From NCBI RefSeq assembly GCF_026968045.1, contig NZ_JAPVBQ010000002.1, positions 794,933 to 858,932 on the forward strand: 64,000 bases of DNA. The letters are read 5' to 3'. The notes beneath the pieces are model-generated. The model saw only the letters and a list, made by a program, of their open reading frames with translations, ran no database searches and had not been told where the DNA came from. The translations under genes and the position numbers were made by a program. Source of the stretch: Modestobacter sp. VKM Ac-2977 (GTDB lineage: Bacteria; Actinomycetota; Actinomycetes; Mycobacteriales; Geodermatophilaceae). Shown piece after piece: positions 51,601 to 58,185 of the stretch; within the stretch, counting starts at the first letter, position 1, and each line of letters begins with the position of its first letter.

Positions 51601-51688
51601 CCTGCTGCCCCTGCTGGACGCCGCCCTGGCCGGCGCCCTGGCCGCGGGTCGGCTCACCGAGCAGCCGTCCGGGCTGCTCACCGTCTGA
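45647..51688 (+). CDS. Giant DUF4011 / SF1 helicase / Vsr-like nuclease / DUF3320 protein with N-terminal transglutaminase-like domain
   Basis: 2013 residues. In order: about 1-190 beta-rich, immunoglobulin-like; about 190-340 transglutaminase-like with Cys238 (GTCLDTVVTL) and His264 (VEGHAFLGYW); DUF4011 from about 393 (WQDELLDLSPRNQLIDC); SF1 helicase with Walker A GAPGTGKSQ at 697-705, DEAS at 1314, QRRLTWHYRSQDESLIAFSN and LNVAITRARRQVVVV; a Vsr/MTES_1575-like PD-(D/E)XK domain near 1610-1710 (GFRIDLTIA, LAVLLDGPAW); an acidic/proline linker (EVEVEVEVEE, VVVEPVVVEP); DUF3320 at about 1848-1995. DUF4011-helicase-Vsr proteins are known as single-gene antiphage systems (Hhe). GAGGAGGT precedes the ATG by 11 bases. 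It overlaps the convergent HD gene by 11 bp. Confidence 0.9.
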   Translation: MRNAADLQVSSEGPAAASSPSVSVELGVSPVVSYALATLAVPVVSRLTLAGSTSTVREAVLRLSVQDAQGELGPAVERLVDLDAGRTTVIDDVGLTLDPATLRQGGERRPGWVQVELTAAGRVLAEHRVPVTVLAAAQWLAAPLPLALEVLAAHVQPQHPAIAALVADAATLLQEGTDSGSMTGYADGPERVDEVVEALTWAVRRREVRHGQPPASWTGSGQHVRDPGEVLDGRTGTCLDTVVTLAAALEHAGLRPLLWVVEGHAFLGYWREERSAETAATTDVAALVELVDQRVIGLVETTLLTDRGNTTPDLHGPAYTAWLSGDLSRVLGVTDVHRARLAGVRPLPVHTPSADGAVQDVGDAPAPGRAPALLTTPTATGTDHRPSAPARVQQWQDELLDLSPRNQLIDCTEGSGLPLAVPQDALTTLAELVSGGAALTLLPSDRVTGVQAEPGVRTAGDLPPQQLLQQLTERRAVHVDVPSAGYPSRLRSLAHRARTVVEQTGANGLYLALGSLVWELDGRPLRSPLVLVPVLLTLPSRGGEYRLTVDEAGSSLANGALLEELRRVHGLTVPGLSALADDGADLDLATALQALREALAAASLPHRVVATAELAVLPVAAYRLWRDLDEHWAQLATNPLVAHLVHAPTEAFLDPVPASADPVDLDELAAQCPVPADAAQLHAIAEATAGRTFVLEGAPGTGKSQTVTNLLTRAVAEGKRVLFVAGKRAALDVVARRLDAVGMGTFALDLYDKGSRPAVVRAQVRAALEHAVDVDAQGLAADAEELRSARRSLQHYAERLHAENPAGLSLHSARTAVLAAAPDVDPLPVTARFAARATAEVVTEVHRALALLPDIAGLARPSAGHAWAFIDTIELDITEVQQAAVAVDAAIRELPGEGGLAAVLRAARTPEDLDALVHLLGGPRIGLAVLDEVRSSRWATATDDLLGEIAALVAAPHPGLDALTPAALDLPLADLFVQAQEAAATSWVARRGKLAAVRDQLTPALRPGASIRPGEVPELTAELRRVQTAVRALASRAAGTPGLQVPPGWNPFTEPGRSVFDAEVRWLRRAAATVDGSAGFPAAVRRFLAAGPVTDAFGARTVARLRDALRQLLTVCASSSAQVGAWSGEDGVVLRWTLTRPERGVEYVHPMSLRRWVSLLDTLEPLRLAGLTEARLQLLHGEVPADDAVRAFDRGLAEASVLERQQATGLDTFDAGLHERAVARFGAASRAVRSHLVEAVPAAVLAARPFDAASNGQVDALLRELAEQRLGVRGLLSAHGDLVTAVLPCVLATPESVARFLPAVPDQFDLVVFDEASQLRVADAIGALGRARSAVVVGDSAQLPPLPAGLDDDADTDALHAEASILSECVQVQVPQRRLTWHYRSQDESLIAFSNARYYGGRLSSFPAPVHGPASAAPDGHGISLVQVEGTFVRSGPGLRTNPVEARAVVAEVVRRFSSAAPAVPSIGVVTTTAPQRTLIEELLRDSGDERVVDALDRSDGEGLFVKDLGHVQGDERDVVFFSLGFSPDARGRLPLDLGPLSRSGGERWLNVAITRARRQVVVVSSFAPGQLHAEQTTSVGVEHLRAYLDLAAGGTGALPRTGTPLDRHRDDVAAALRDRGLVVRTDVGLSGFRIDLTIARESAPDAPVLAVLLDGPAWAARRTVGDRDDLPVEVLRELRWPAVERVWLPSWLADRAAVLTALEAAVDAASPAPAPAAVEPQIQAEVEVEVEVEEPPYDGPLADVIPIRPLATRVPPAPEPDPVVVEPVVVEPVEPEPEPEPVAVAEPAAVLEPVAPQPAETAASAATAPPKRTTGTSPKAPAKAAHTRAPLDEEQPFIAWTPKPAGEKKQLDQLSDPAVARLVRRVLTAGLKAEGPVHRDRLTRLTAAAFGLSRVTEARRDALLALLPATAVDGDFLWPASIDRATWSWFRRQATSAARPLEHVAPQEIANAMVALCRAGTGLSRDELQLGTLELFGHRRRTAALLPLLDAALAGALAAGRLTEQPSGLLTV

Positions 51689-52280
51689 TCCGGTCCAGCG
51701 GGTTGTCCCGCACCCGGCCGGCGAAGCCCTCGGCGACGAACTGCCCGGCCAGGGACGAGGGCTTGCGGCGCGCTTGCTCGGTGAAGCAGCCGAGGAACTC
51801 CTCGGCCAGTCCCAGTCGCGGGTGGGCGTCCAGCACCTCGGCCCGGAAGTCGGCCGGCCAGTCCTCGGGACGGCGGCCGGAGACGTCGAGCCCGGTGCCC
51901 AGCTCGAGCAGGTGGCCCTCCGGGTCGGCCTCGACGTCCACCTCCCGGGCCATGTGGGCGACGATGACCTCGGCGGTGCGCCGACGGCGACCGACGTCCC
52001 ACCCGGCGCCCGCGCCGAAGACCCAGGCGACGGCCCCGCCGGCCTCTTCGAACGGCACCGTGGCGCTGTCGAAGACCGGCACCAGCCCGATGTCGTGCAG
52101 CATCGCCGCGACGTAGAGCAGCTCGGCGTCGAAGGCGATCCCGCGCTCCCGGCCGCACTCGGCGGCCCAGAGGTGGACGCGGAGGCAGTGGTTCAGCAGC
52201 GCGGCCGAGTGGAAGGCCTGGGCCACCTCGAACGCGGAGGTGGCAGCGGCGGTGTCGGGGACGAGGTCGTCGAGGGGCAC
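51678..52280 (-). CDS. HD-domain protein (cyanamide hydratase-like)
   Basis: 200 residues. Metal ligands of the HD fold: His in NHCLRVHLWA near 33-39, the HD pair in AAMLHDIGLVP near 65, and a later His in VIVAHMAREV. The arrangement resembles the small HD family that includes cyanamide hydratase-like hydrolases. Substrate unknown. The GTG at 52280 gives the N-terminus PLDDLVPDT. It is tail-to-tail with the giant helicase gene, with 11 bp overlap. Confidence 0.78.
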   Translation of the reverse strand: MPLDDLVPDTAAATSAFEVAQAFHSAALLNHCLRVHLWAAECGRERGIAFDAELLYVAAMLHDIGLVPVFDSATVPFEEAGGAVAWVFGAGAGWDVGRRRRTAEVIVAHMAREVDVEADPEGHLLELGTGLDVSGRRPEDWPADFRAEVLDAHPRLGLAEEFLGCFTEQARRKPSSLAGQFVAEGFAGRVRDNPLDRIRR

Positions 52281-52399
52281 GGACGGCAGTCTGGCCGCCG
52301 ATCGGGTGCCACGTCGTGGGCCCGGGCCGACCTGGCAGGAACGCCGCGATCGGCGGCGCGAACGACGCACGGTCGGTGACCTGGTCGGGCCGGCCGCGC

Positions 52400-52433
52400 G
52401 CGGCTGATCGAGCTGTCGAGCTCGATCAGCCGC
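52400..52433 (-). terminator. Perfect 15-bp-stem hairpin after the small basic gene
   Basis: GCGGCTGATCGAGCT and AGCTCGATCAGCCGC enclose loop GTCG. It lies 67 bp past the stop of the 50-residue gene on the minus strand and 120 bp upstream of the HD gene start. Confidence 0.78.
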
Positions 52434-52500
52434 AACGCCGGTGACGTCGGCCCGGACCCGTACGGGCCCCGGCCGCGCTCCGGCGAGCGGAGACGCTGGG

Positions 52501-52653
52501 TCAGCCGCGACGGCTGGTGCCGCTGCCGCCGCTCTTCTTGCCGCGCATCGAGGAGATGGCGCTCTTGATCTTGGCCTGGTTCTGCGGCTTCTTCGCCTCG
52601 GTCATGGCCTTCTTGGCGACAGCGCCCTTGGTGAGCTTGCTCATGAGTCCCAT
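52501..52653 (-). CDS. Small very basic protein, function unknown
   Basis: 50 residues: MGLMSKLTKGAVAKKAMTEA followed by KKPQNQAKIKSAISSM and a Gly/Ser/Arg tail. Net charge is strongly positive, so it may bind nucleic acid. A near-ideal AAGGAGAA ribosome site precedes the ATG, and a strong terminator follows, which support a real, well-expressed gene despite its size. Confidence 0.68.
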   Translation of the reverse strand: MGLMSKLTKGAVAKKAMTEAKKPQNQAKIKSAISSMRGKKSGGSGTSRRG

Positions 52654-52738
52654 GGTGTTCTCCTTCGTCTCGTCCGACAGCTGTTCCTCCTGTCGTTGCC
52701 CGCCCAGCGCGCGCTCAACCGGCCCCCGGTGGTCTCGT

Positions 52739-53434
52739 TCAGCTGGACGCCGGCCGGCCCTCGTCGGCGTCCCGGGCGCCTGCGTCCTCGTCTGGGTCCT
52801 CGTCAGCGTCCTCGTCAGCGTCCTCGTCAGGATCCGGCGCGTCCCCCAGGCCGCTGTCCCGAGCCAACAGGTAGGTCGCCCCGCCCAGCAGCGCCCCGGC
52901 GATGACCGAGAGCACCACGACCACCGGTGGGCTGACGGGGCCCAGCGCCCAGGTGAGCAGCGACCGGGAGCGGGAGGTCGGGTCCGCCAGGACCACGCCC
53001 ACGAAGACGCCGGCGAGCAGACCCGCGCCGGCCGCGAAGACGGCGGAGGCCCGGCCGGTCCACCCCAGGCGGGCGGCGAGCTCCCGGGCGGCCCGCACGA
53101 TCCGGCCGGCCCGCAGCACCCGGAGCGCCCCGACCGCACGGACCAGCCGCAGCAGCTGCACCGGGCCGACCGCCAGCACGATGGCCACCAGCACGGCGAA
53201 GCTGAGCAGCAGCAGCCCCGCGTGCCCCCGGATCCAGGCCCGCTTGTCCTCGGCCACGACCAGCAGCACGACCACCTCGCCGACGAGGACGACGCCGCTG
53301 GCGACGTCCACCCAGCGCCCGGCCGTGCCCAGCGGACCGCCGGCGAAGGTGAGGAACATCGCCGGTACCGACGCCAGCGCCGCGACCAGCACCGGGAGCG
53401 CCAGCCGGCGTTCCCACCGCTCCTCCCGGCTCAC
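52739..53434 (-). CDS. Voltage-sensor-like membrane protein lacking a pore
   Basis: 231 residues. Four early hydrophobic helices, then an S4-like segment with spaced arginines (LLRLVRAVGALRVLRAGRIVRAAREL), resembling ion-channel voltage sensors. After it come two more hydrophobic segments (AVFAAGAGLLAGVFVGVVL and VVVVLSVIAGALLGG), but no selectivity filter is present. The tail is acidic repeats (DEDADEDADEDPDED). It may be a degenerate channel or a stand-alone sensor. GTG start at 53434. Confidence 0.68.
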   Translation of the reverse strand: MSREERWERRLALPVLVAALASVPAMFLTFAGGPLGTAGRWVDVASGVVLVGEVVVLLVVAEDKRAWIRGHAGLLLLSFAVLVAIVLAVGPVQLLRLVRAVGALRVLRAGRIVRAARELAARLGWTGRASAVFAAGAGLLAGVFVGVVLADPTSRSRSLLTWALGPVSPPVVVVLSVIAGALLGGATYLLARDSGLGDAPDPDEDADEDADEDPDEDAGARDADEGRPASS

Positions 53435-53453
53435 GGCACACCTCGCACGGGGA

Positions 53454-54422
53454 TCAGGACGACGGGGTCAGCGAACGCACCCGCTCGATGAGCTCGCCCT
53501 TGCAGACCTCCAGGAAGCCGTCGGGGTCCGGACCGGCGTTCATGAAGACGAGGTGGTCGAAGCCGGCGTCGACGTAGGGCTGCGCCTTGTCGACGAGCCG
53601 GTCCAGGTCGGGGCCGCAGGCGAACTGGCCCTGGATGTCCGCGGGCGTGACGGTCGCGCTGGCCGCGTCGAAGTTCACCGGGTTGGGCAGCTCGCTCATC
53701 ACCGGCCAGCCGCTGAGGGCCCAGCGGCTGGTCTGCAGCGCGGCCTGCACGGCGGCGTCCTCGTCGGGCGCCCAGGCCATCGGCACCTCGGCGTACTTCG
53801 GGCCGCTGCCCCCGTGCTCGGCGTAGGCCTCGACGAGCTCGGACTTCGGCTCGGTGGCGAACAGCCCGCTGCCGTACTGGGCCGCGAGCTTGGAGGCCCC
53901 CGGCCCGCCGCTGGCGACCGCGATCACCGGGAGCTGGTCGGGCAGGTCGAAGACCCGGGCGTCCTCCAGCGTGAGGTACTCCCCCTCGTAGGACTGGTAG
54001 CCGCCCTGCCACAGCAGGTTGATGATCTCCAGCGCCTCGCGGAGCATGTGGTGCCGGATCCGGACGGCGGGCCAGCCGCCCCCGACCACGTGCTCGTTGA
54101 GCCGTTCACCGGCCCCGATGCCCAGGGTGAACCGGTTGTCCGACAGCAGCTGCACGGTGGCGGCGGCCTGGGCGATGATCGCCGGGTGGTACCGGATCAT
54201 CGGGCAGGTCACGCCGGTGGCCAGGCCGATCCGCTCGGTCTTCGCCGCCATGCTGCCCAGCATCGACCAGGTGAACCCGCTGTGGCCCTGCTCCTCCAGC
54301 CACGGGTGGTAGTGGTCGCTCAGCTCGACGAAGTCGAAGCCGGCCTCCTCGGCCGCCACCGTCTGCTCGACGATCTCCATCGGGCTGAAGGCCTCGGTGG
54401 CGAGCTTGTAGCCGACCTGCAT
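53454..54422 (-). CDS. F420-dependent LLM-class oxidoreductase (TIGR03557-like)
   Basis: 322 residues, luciferase-like TIM barrel. Start MQVGYKLATEAFSPMEIVEQ, then FDFVELSDHYHPW, RIGLATGVTCPMIRYHPAI, FTLGIGAGERLNEHVVGGGW and LPVIAVASGGPGASKLAAQYG, typical of the F420-binding glucose-6-phosphate-dehydrogenase-like group. It transfers hydride to or from coenzyme F420; substrate unknown. ATG 54422 is preceded by GGAGGGAC. Confidence 0.88.
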   Translation of the reverse strand: MQVGYKLATEAFSPMEIVEQTVAAEEAGFDFVELSDHYHPWLEEQGHSGFTWSMLGSMAAKTERIGLATGVTCPMIRYHPAIIAQAAATVQLLSDNRFTLGIGAGERLNEHVVGGGWPAVRIRHHMLREALEIINLLWQGGYQSYEGEYLTLEDARVFDLPDQLPVIAVASGGPGASKLAAQYGSGLFATEPKSELVEAYAEHGGSGPKYAEVPMAWAPDEDAAVQAALQTSRWALSGWPVMSELPNPVNFDAASATVTPADIQGQFACGPDLDRLVDKAQPYVDAGFDHLVFMNAGPDPDGFLEVCKGELIERVRSLTPSS

Positions 54423-54494
54423 GGGGTGTCCCTCCGTCGTCACGTGCTGTCTCCGACGGCGGTGCCCGGGAGGTCGGCGGCGGAAACCGGCCGG

Positions 54495-55265
54495 TCAGCC
54501 GGCGACCAGGCCCCAGGGGTCGGCGGCCACCTCGTCGGCCTGGGCGCGGGTCAGCTCACCGACGTCCACCAGCCGGTCCAGCACGTGCTCCTGCCGGCCG
54601 GCGGCCCGATCCGGGTGCTGCACCGGGTCGTAGGCGCTCGGGGCCTGCAGCAGGCCGGCCAGCAGCGTGGCCTGCGCCCAGCTGAGCTCCTCGGGCGGCA
54701 CGCCGAAGTACCCCTGCGCCGCGGCGGTGGCACCGGTGAAGCCGTGCCCGAAGTAGGCGTCGTCGAGGTACATCCGGAGCACGGCGTCCTCGCTCCAGGT
54801 GTGGTCCAGCTTCAGCGCCAGCACCACCGCGGAGACCCGGTCCAGGAACCCGTTCTCCCCGCCCTCGTAGACGTTCTTGGCCAGCTGCTGGTGCAGCGTC
54901 GACCCGCCCAGGTCGACGCCGGTCAGCGCACCGCGGGCCGCCCGCACGACACCGCGGGGGTCGACGCCCGGGTGGCTGCGGAAGTGGCTGTCCTCGGTGG
55001 CCAGCACGGCCGCCGACAGCCGCGCCGGCGGCGGGCCGGACAACGGCGGCGCTGCGGCGGCGGCCAGCCGGGCGTCCACCCGGTCCCGGGCGTCGCCGAC
55101 GTCGGGGGTCAGCTGCCAGGCCACGGCCAGGGACAGCAGCCCGACGAGGGCGAGGGCGACCACGGCCCGGACCGCTCGGCGCAGCACCCGGCGCCCCCAG
55201 GACACCCGCCGTGGTGGCGGTGCGGGTGCCGGCGACCAGGTGGGCCGGGACGCGGTCGTCACCAC
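54495..55265 (-). CDS. Stand-alone GT51 peptidoglycan glycosyltransferase, copy A
   Basis: 256 residues: a membrane anchor at about 30-50, then a monofunctional GT51 domain with the catalytic Glu in LATEDSHFRSHPGVDP and the motif GGSTLHQQLAKNVYEGGE, then LRMYLDDAYFGHGFTG. No transpeptidase domain follows. It should polymerise lipid II into glycan strands outside the membrane. A paralogue with the same length and near-identical tail (AADPWGLVAG against AADDWGLVTS) lies 2 kb away at 57254-58021. Confidence 0.9.
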   Translation of the reverse strand: MVTTASRPTWSPAPAPPPRRVSWGRRVLRRAVRAVVALALVGLLSLAVAWQLTPDVGDARDRVDARLAAAAAPPLSGPPPARLSAAVLATEDSHFRSHPGVDPRGVVRAARGALTGVDLGGSTLHQQLAKNVYEGGENGFLDRVSAVVLALKLDHTWSEDAVLRMYLDDAYFGHGFTGATAAAQGYFGVPPEELSWAQATLLAGLLQAPSAYDPVQHPDRAAGRQEHVLDRLVDVGELTRAQADEVAADPWGLVAG

Positions 55266-55445
55266 GTCGGCCCACCGGTGGACGTCGGGGCGTGCGGTGC
55301 GGACATCGGGTGCTCCTCGGCTGGGGTGCGGTGCTCCCCCAGTCGACCGCAGGCCACCGCGGCGCGCATCGGCCCGCGCGCTGACCTCCGTCGTCCCACC
55401 TGCACCTCCGGGCGGACCCCGACCTCCGCTCCTGGGTGGACCCGG

Positions 55446-55922
55446 TCAGGCCGGGGCGGCCAGCCGGGTCAGCAGCCGGTCCAGGAACGGCACCTGGCCC
55501 TTGACCAGCTTGACCCGCGCCTCGGCGACCGGGAACCACCCGGCCCGGTCGATCTCCGGGAACTGCTGGACCCGGCCCGACCGGGGTGGCCACTCCAGGT
55601 CGAAGGTGTTGCTGGTGCAGGCTGCGGCGTCCAGGTCGCCCGCCGCGGCGAAGACGGTGAGCAGCTTGCCGCTGGTCACCCGCAGCTCACCGAGGTGGAG
55701 GAACTCCTGCGCCGGCACCGGCGAGCCGAGCTCCTCGGCGAACTCCCGGCGGGCCACGTCCAGCGGCTCCTCCCCCGGACCGTGCTCGCCCTTGGGGATC
55801 GACCACCCGCCGTCGTCCTTGCGCGCCCAGAACGGGCCACCCATGTGCCCGAGCAGCACCTCGACCTCACCGTCGCCGGCGACCCGGTGGAGCAGCACCC
55901 CGGCGCTGCGCGTGACTGGCAC
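55446..55922 (-). CDS. NUDIX hydrolase
   Basis: 158 residues. NUDIX box GGWSIPKGEHGPGEEPLDVA continuing into RREFAEELG (about residues 38-66) has all Mg2+-binding glutamates. N-terminal strand RSAGVLLHRVAGDGEVEVLLGHMGGPFW is typical of the AP4A/NTP-clearing branch. The GTG at 55922 gives the family start. It diverges from rtcB and may act on nucleotide ends, perhaps related to RNA repair, which is speculative. Confidence 0.86.
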   Translation of the reverse strand: MPVTRSAGVLLHRVAGDGEVEVLLGHMGGPFWARKDDGGWSIPKGEHGPGEEPLDVARREFAEELGSPVPAQEFLHLGELRVTSGKLLTVFAAAGDLDAAACTSNTFDLEWPPRSGRVQQFPEIDRAGWFPVAEARVKLVKGQVPFLDRLLTRLAAPA

Positions 55923-56077
55923 GCCCCGCAGCGTCGCACGGGGCCGGCCGGGTAATGCGGGTGCGGGTCCAGCCGGCGTCGCGTTGACTGCCCCGGCCGC
56001 GCGGCACCACCGACACCCCCGCAGTCCCACCAAGACGGCCATCGTGGTGGACGGGGCGGAACACACCGGAAGGGACC

Positions 56078-57241
56078 ATGGAGACCATCAACGGACGGCT
56101 GCTGAGCTGGGCGTCCATCCTCGAGCCCAGCACCCGCGAGCAGGCCGAGCGCACCGCGGCGATGCCGTTCATCCACCCGTACCTGGCCTTGATGCCCGAC
56201 GCCCACCTGGGCAAGGGCGCGACCGTCGGCTCGGTCATCCCGACTAAGGGCGCCATCATCCCGGCCGCGGTCGGGGTCGACATCGGCTGCGGGATGATGG
56301 CGGTGCGCACCCAGTTCAGCGCCGCCGACCTCACCGGCAAGGACCTCAGCGCGCTGCACGGGCAGATCTCCCGCTCGGTGCCGCTGTCGGCCGGCCGGTA
56401 CAACAAGGAGGTGCGGCCCACCGCCGAGGCCCGGGTCGCCGAGCTCCGCGCGCTGCCCGGCGTCGCCCAGGCCGACGGCGCCGCCGGCAACTGGCCGCTG
56501 CAGCTGGGCTCGCTCGGCTCGGGCAACCACTTCATCGAGGTGTCGCTGGACGAGCAGGACCGGGTCTGGCTGTTCCTGCACTCCGGCTCCCGCGGGGTCG
56601 GCAACAAGCTCGCGTCGGTGCACATCCGCCGGGCCCAGGAGTGGTGCCGGGCGCAGGGCGTCGAGCTGGCCGACCGCGACCTGGCGTACCTGCCGGAGGG
56701 GACGCCGGAGTTCGACGCGTACCTGGAGGCGCTGCGCTGGGCGCAGCGGTTCGCCTGGCTGAACCGCGAGGAGATGATGGACCGGGTCGACGAGCAGCTG
56801 GGCCGGTTCCTGGAGGACGACGTCCAGCGGCTGGAGACGGTGCAGTGCCACCACAACTACACCGAGCGCGAGCGGCACGACGGGCGCGAGGTGTGGCTGT
56901 CCCGCAAGGGCGCGATCTCCGCGCGCCGGGGGCAGGCCGGGCTGATCCCCGGCTCGATGGGGACGGCGTCCTACGTCGTCTCCGGGCTGGGCAACGCGAC
57001 GGCGCTGATGTCGGCTCCGCACGGGGCCGGCCGCAACCACTCGCGGAACGCCGCCCGCCGGCTGTTCAGCCGGGCGGACCTGGAGCAGCGGATGACCGGG
57101 ATCGCCTGGGGGCACTCCGACGCGTTCCTGGACGAGCACCCGGATGCCTACAAGCCGATCGACCAGGTGATGGCCGACGCGGCCGACCTGGTGGAGGTCC
57201 GGCACACGCTCCGGCAGGTCGTCAACGTCAAGGGCGACTGA
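56078..57241 (+). CDS. rtcB: RNA-splicing/repair ligase RtcB
   Basis: 387 residues. RtcB joins 2',3'-cyclic phosphate and 5'-OH RNA ends with GTP and Mn2+. Manganese ligands are in VGVDIGCGMMAV and GSGNHFIEV, and the GMP-accepting His is in SAPHGAGRNHSR. The family core GQAGLIPGSMGTASYVVSG is intact. No archease gene or RtcA/RtcR neighbours are seen, so regulation differs from the E. coli operon. Opposing it, 12 bp downstream, is the second GT51 gene. Confidence 0.95.
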   Translation: METINGRLLSWASILEPSTREQAERTAAMPFIHPYLALMPDAHLGKGATVGSVIPTKGAIIPAAVGVDIGCGMMAVRTQFSAADLTGKDLSALHGQISRSVPLSAGRYNKEVRPTAEARVAELRALPGVAQADGAAGNWPLQLGSLGSGNHFIEVSLDEQDRVWLFLHSGSRGVGNKLASVHIRRAQEWCRAQGVELADRDLAYLPEGTPEFDAYLEALRWAQRFAWLNREEMMDRVDEQLGRFLEDDVQRLETVQCHHNYTERERHDGREVWLSRKGAISARRGQAGLIPGSMGTASYVVSGLGNATALMSAPHGAGRNHSRNAARRLFSRADLEQRMTGIAWGHSDAFLDEHPDAYKPIDQVMADAADLVEVRHTLRQVVNVKGD

Positions 57242-57253
57242 AGAAGGACCCCG

Positions 57254-58021
57254 TCAGCTGGTGACCAGACCCCAGTCGTCGGCGGCGATCTCGGCGGCCT
57301 CGCCGCTGCCCAGCACACCCTCGTCGACCAGTCGGCCCAGCACGTGCGCCTGCCGCTGGGCGGCGAGGGTCGGGTACACCAGCGGGTCGTAGGCGGTGGG
57401 CGCGGCGAACAGGCCGGCGAGCAGGGTCGCCTGCGCCCAGCTCAGCTGGTCGGGCGACACCCCGAAGTAGCCCTCGGTGGCCGCGGTCAGCCCGACGAAG
57501 CCGTGGCCGTAGTACCCGTTGTCCAGGTACATCCGCAGCAGCTCGTCCTTGCTGTACGCGGCGTCCAGCTTGAGCGCGAGGACCACGGCCTCGGCCTTCT
57601 GCACCGGGCCGTTCTCCCCGTCCAGGTACACGTTCTTGGCCAGCTGCTGCACCAGCGTCGACCCGCCCTGGTCGGTGCCCGACACCAGCCCCCAGAACGC
57701 CCGGACCGCCCCGGTCGGGCTCACCCCGAGGTGGCTGGCGAAGCCGGTGTCCTCGGTCGCGACCAGGGCCTGCACGAAGGCCGGTGCGGGCTCCACCTGC
57801 AGCGGGGGCGCACCGTTCTCGGCCAGGTGCGCCGCGACCCGCGCTCCGGCGTCGTCGACCGGCGGCGTCCGCGCCCAGCCGATGCCGACAACGGCCACGC
57901 CGAGGAACACCAGCACCAGGGCCAGCGCACCGAGGCGGCGCAGCACGCGCCGGGGCCACGGCCGCCGAGGAGGCGGTGGCTCGGCCGTCGCCCGGGCACG
58001 CTGCAGGGTGCCTGCTGACAC
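57254..58021 (-). CDS. Stand-alone GT51 peptidoglycan glycosyltransferase, copy B
   Basis: 255 residues, same layout as copy A: anchor at about 30-50, catalytic Glu in VATEDTGFASHLGVSP, then GGSTLVQQLAKNVYLDGE, LRMYLDNGYYGHGFVG and SWAQATLLAGLFAAPTAYDP. The pair seem to be tandem paralogues separated by the NUDIX gene and rtcB. GTG start at 58021. Confidence 0.9.
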   Translation of the reverse strand: MSAGTLQRARATAEPPPPRRPWPRRVLRRLGALALVLVFLGVAVVGIGWARTPPVDDAGARVAAHLAENGAPPLQVEPAPAFVQALVATEDTGFASHLGVSPTGAVRAFWGLVSGTDQGGSTLVQQLAKNVYLDGENGPVQKAEAVVLALKLDAAYSKDELLRMYLDNGYYGHGFVGLTAATEGYFGVSPDQLSWAQATLLAGLFAAPTAYDPLVYPTLAAQRQAHVLGRLVDEGVLGSGEAAEIAADDWGLVTS

Positions 58022-58185
58022 CGGTCGACCGCCTTCCCGTCCGGCCGCACCGGGACCGGGACGGCACCGATCATGATCGGTGCCGTGGTCGGGTCCGGGG
58101 AGCCCGGACGGCGGCCGGAGCGGCCCTGGACGCCGGACTCCACCCTTCCGGGGGACGCACGGGGCGGGCGTCGCTCAGCGGACGG

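Noticed and set aside
52739-53434. Complete voltage-gated potassium channel
   Set aside because: No TVGYG-like selectivity filter is found after the S4-like helix.
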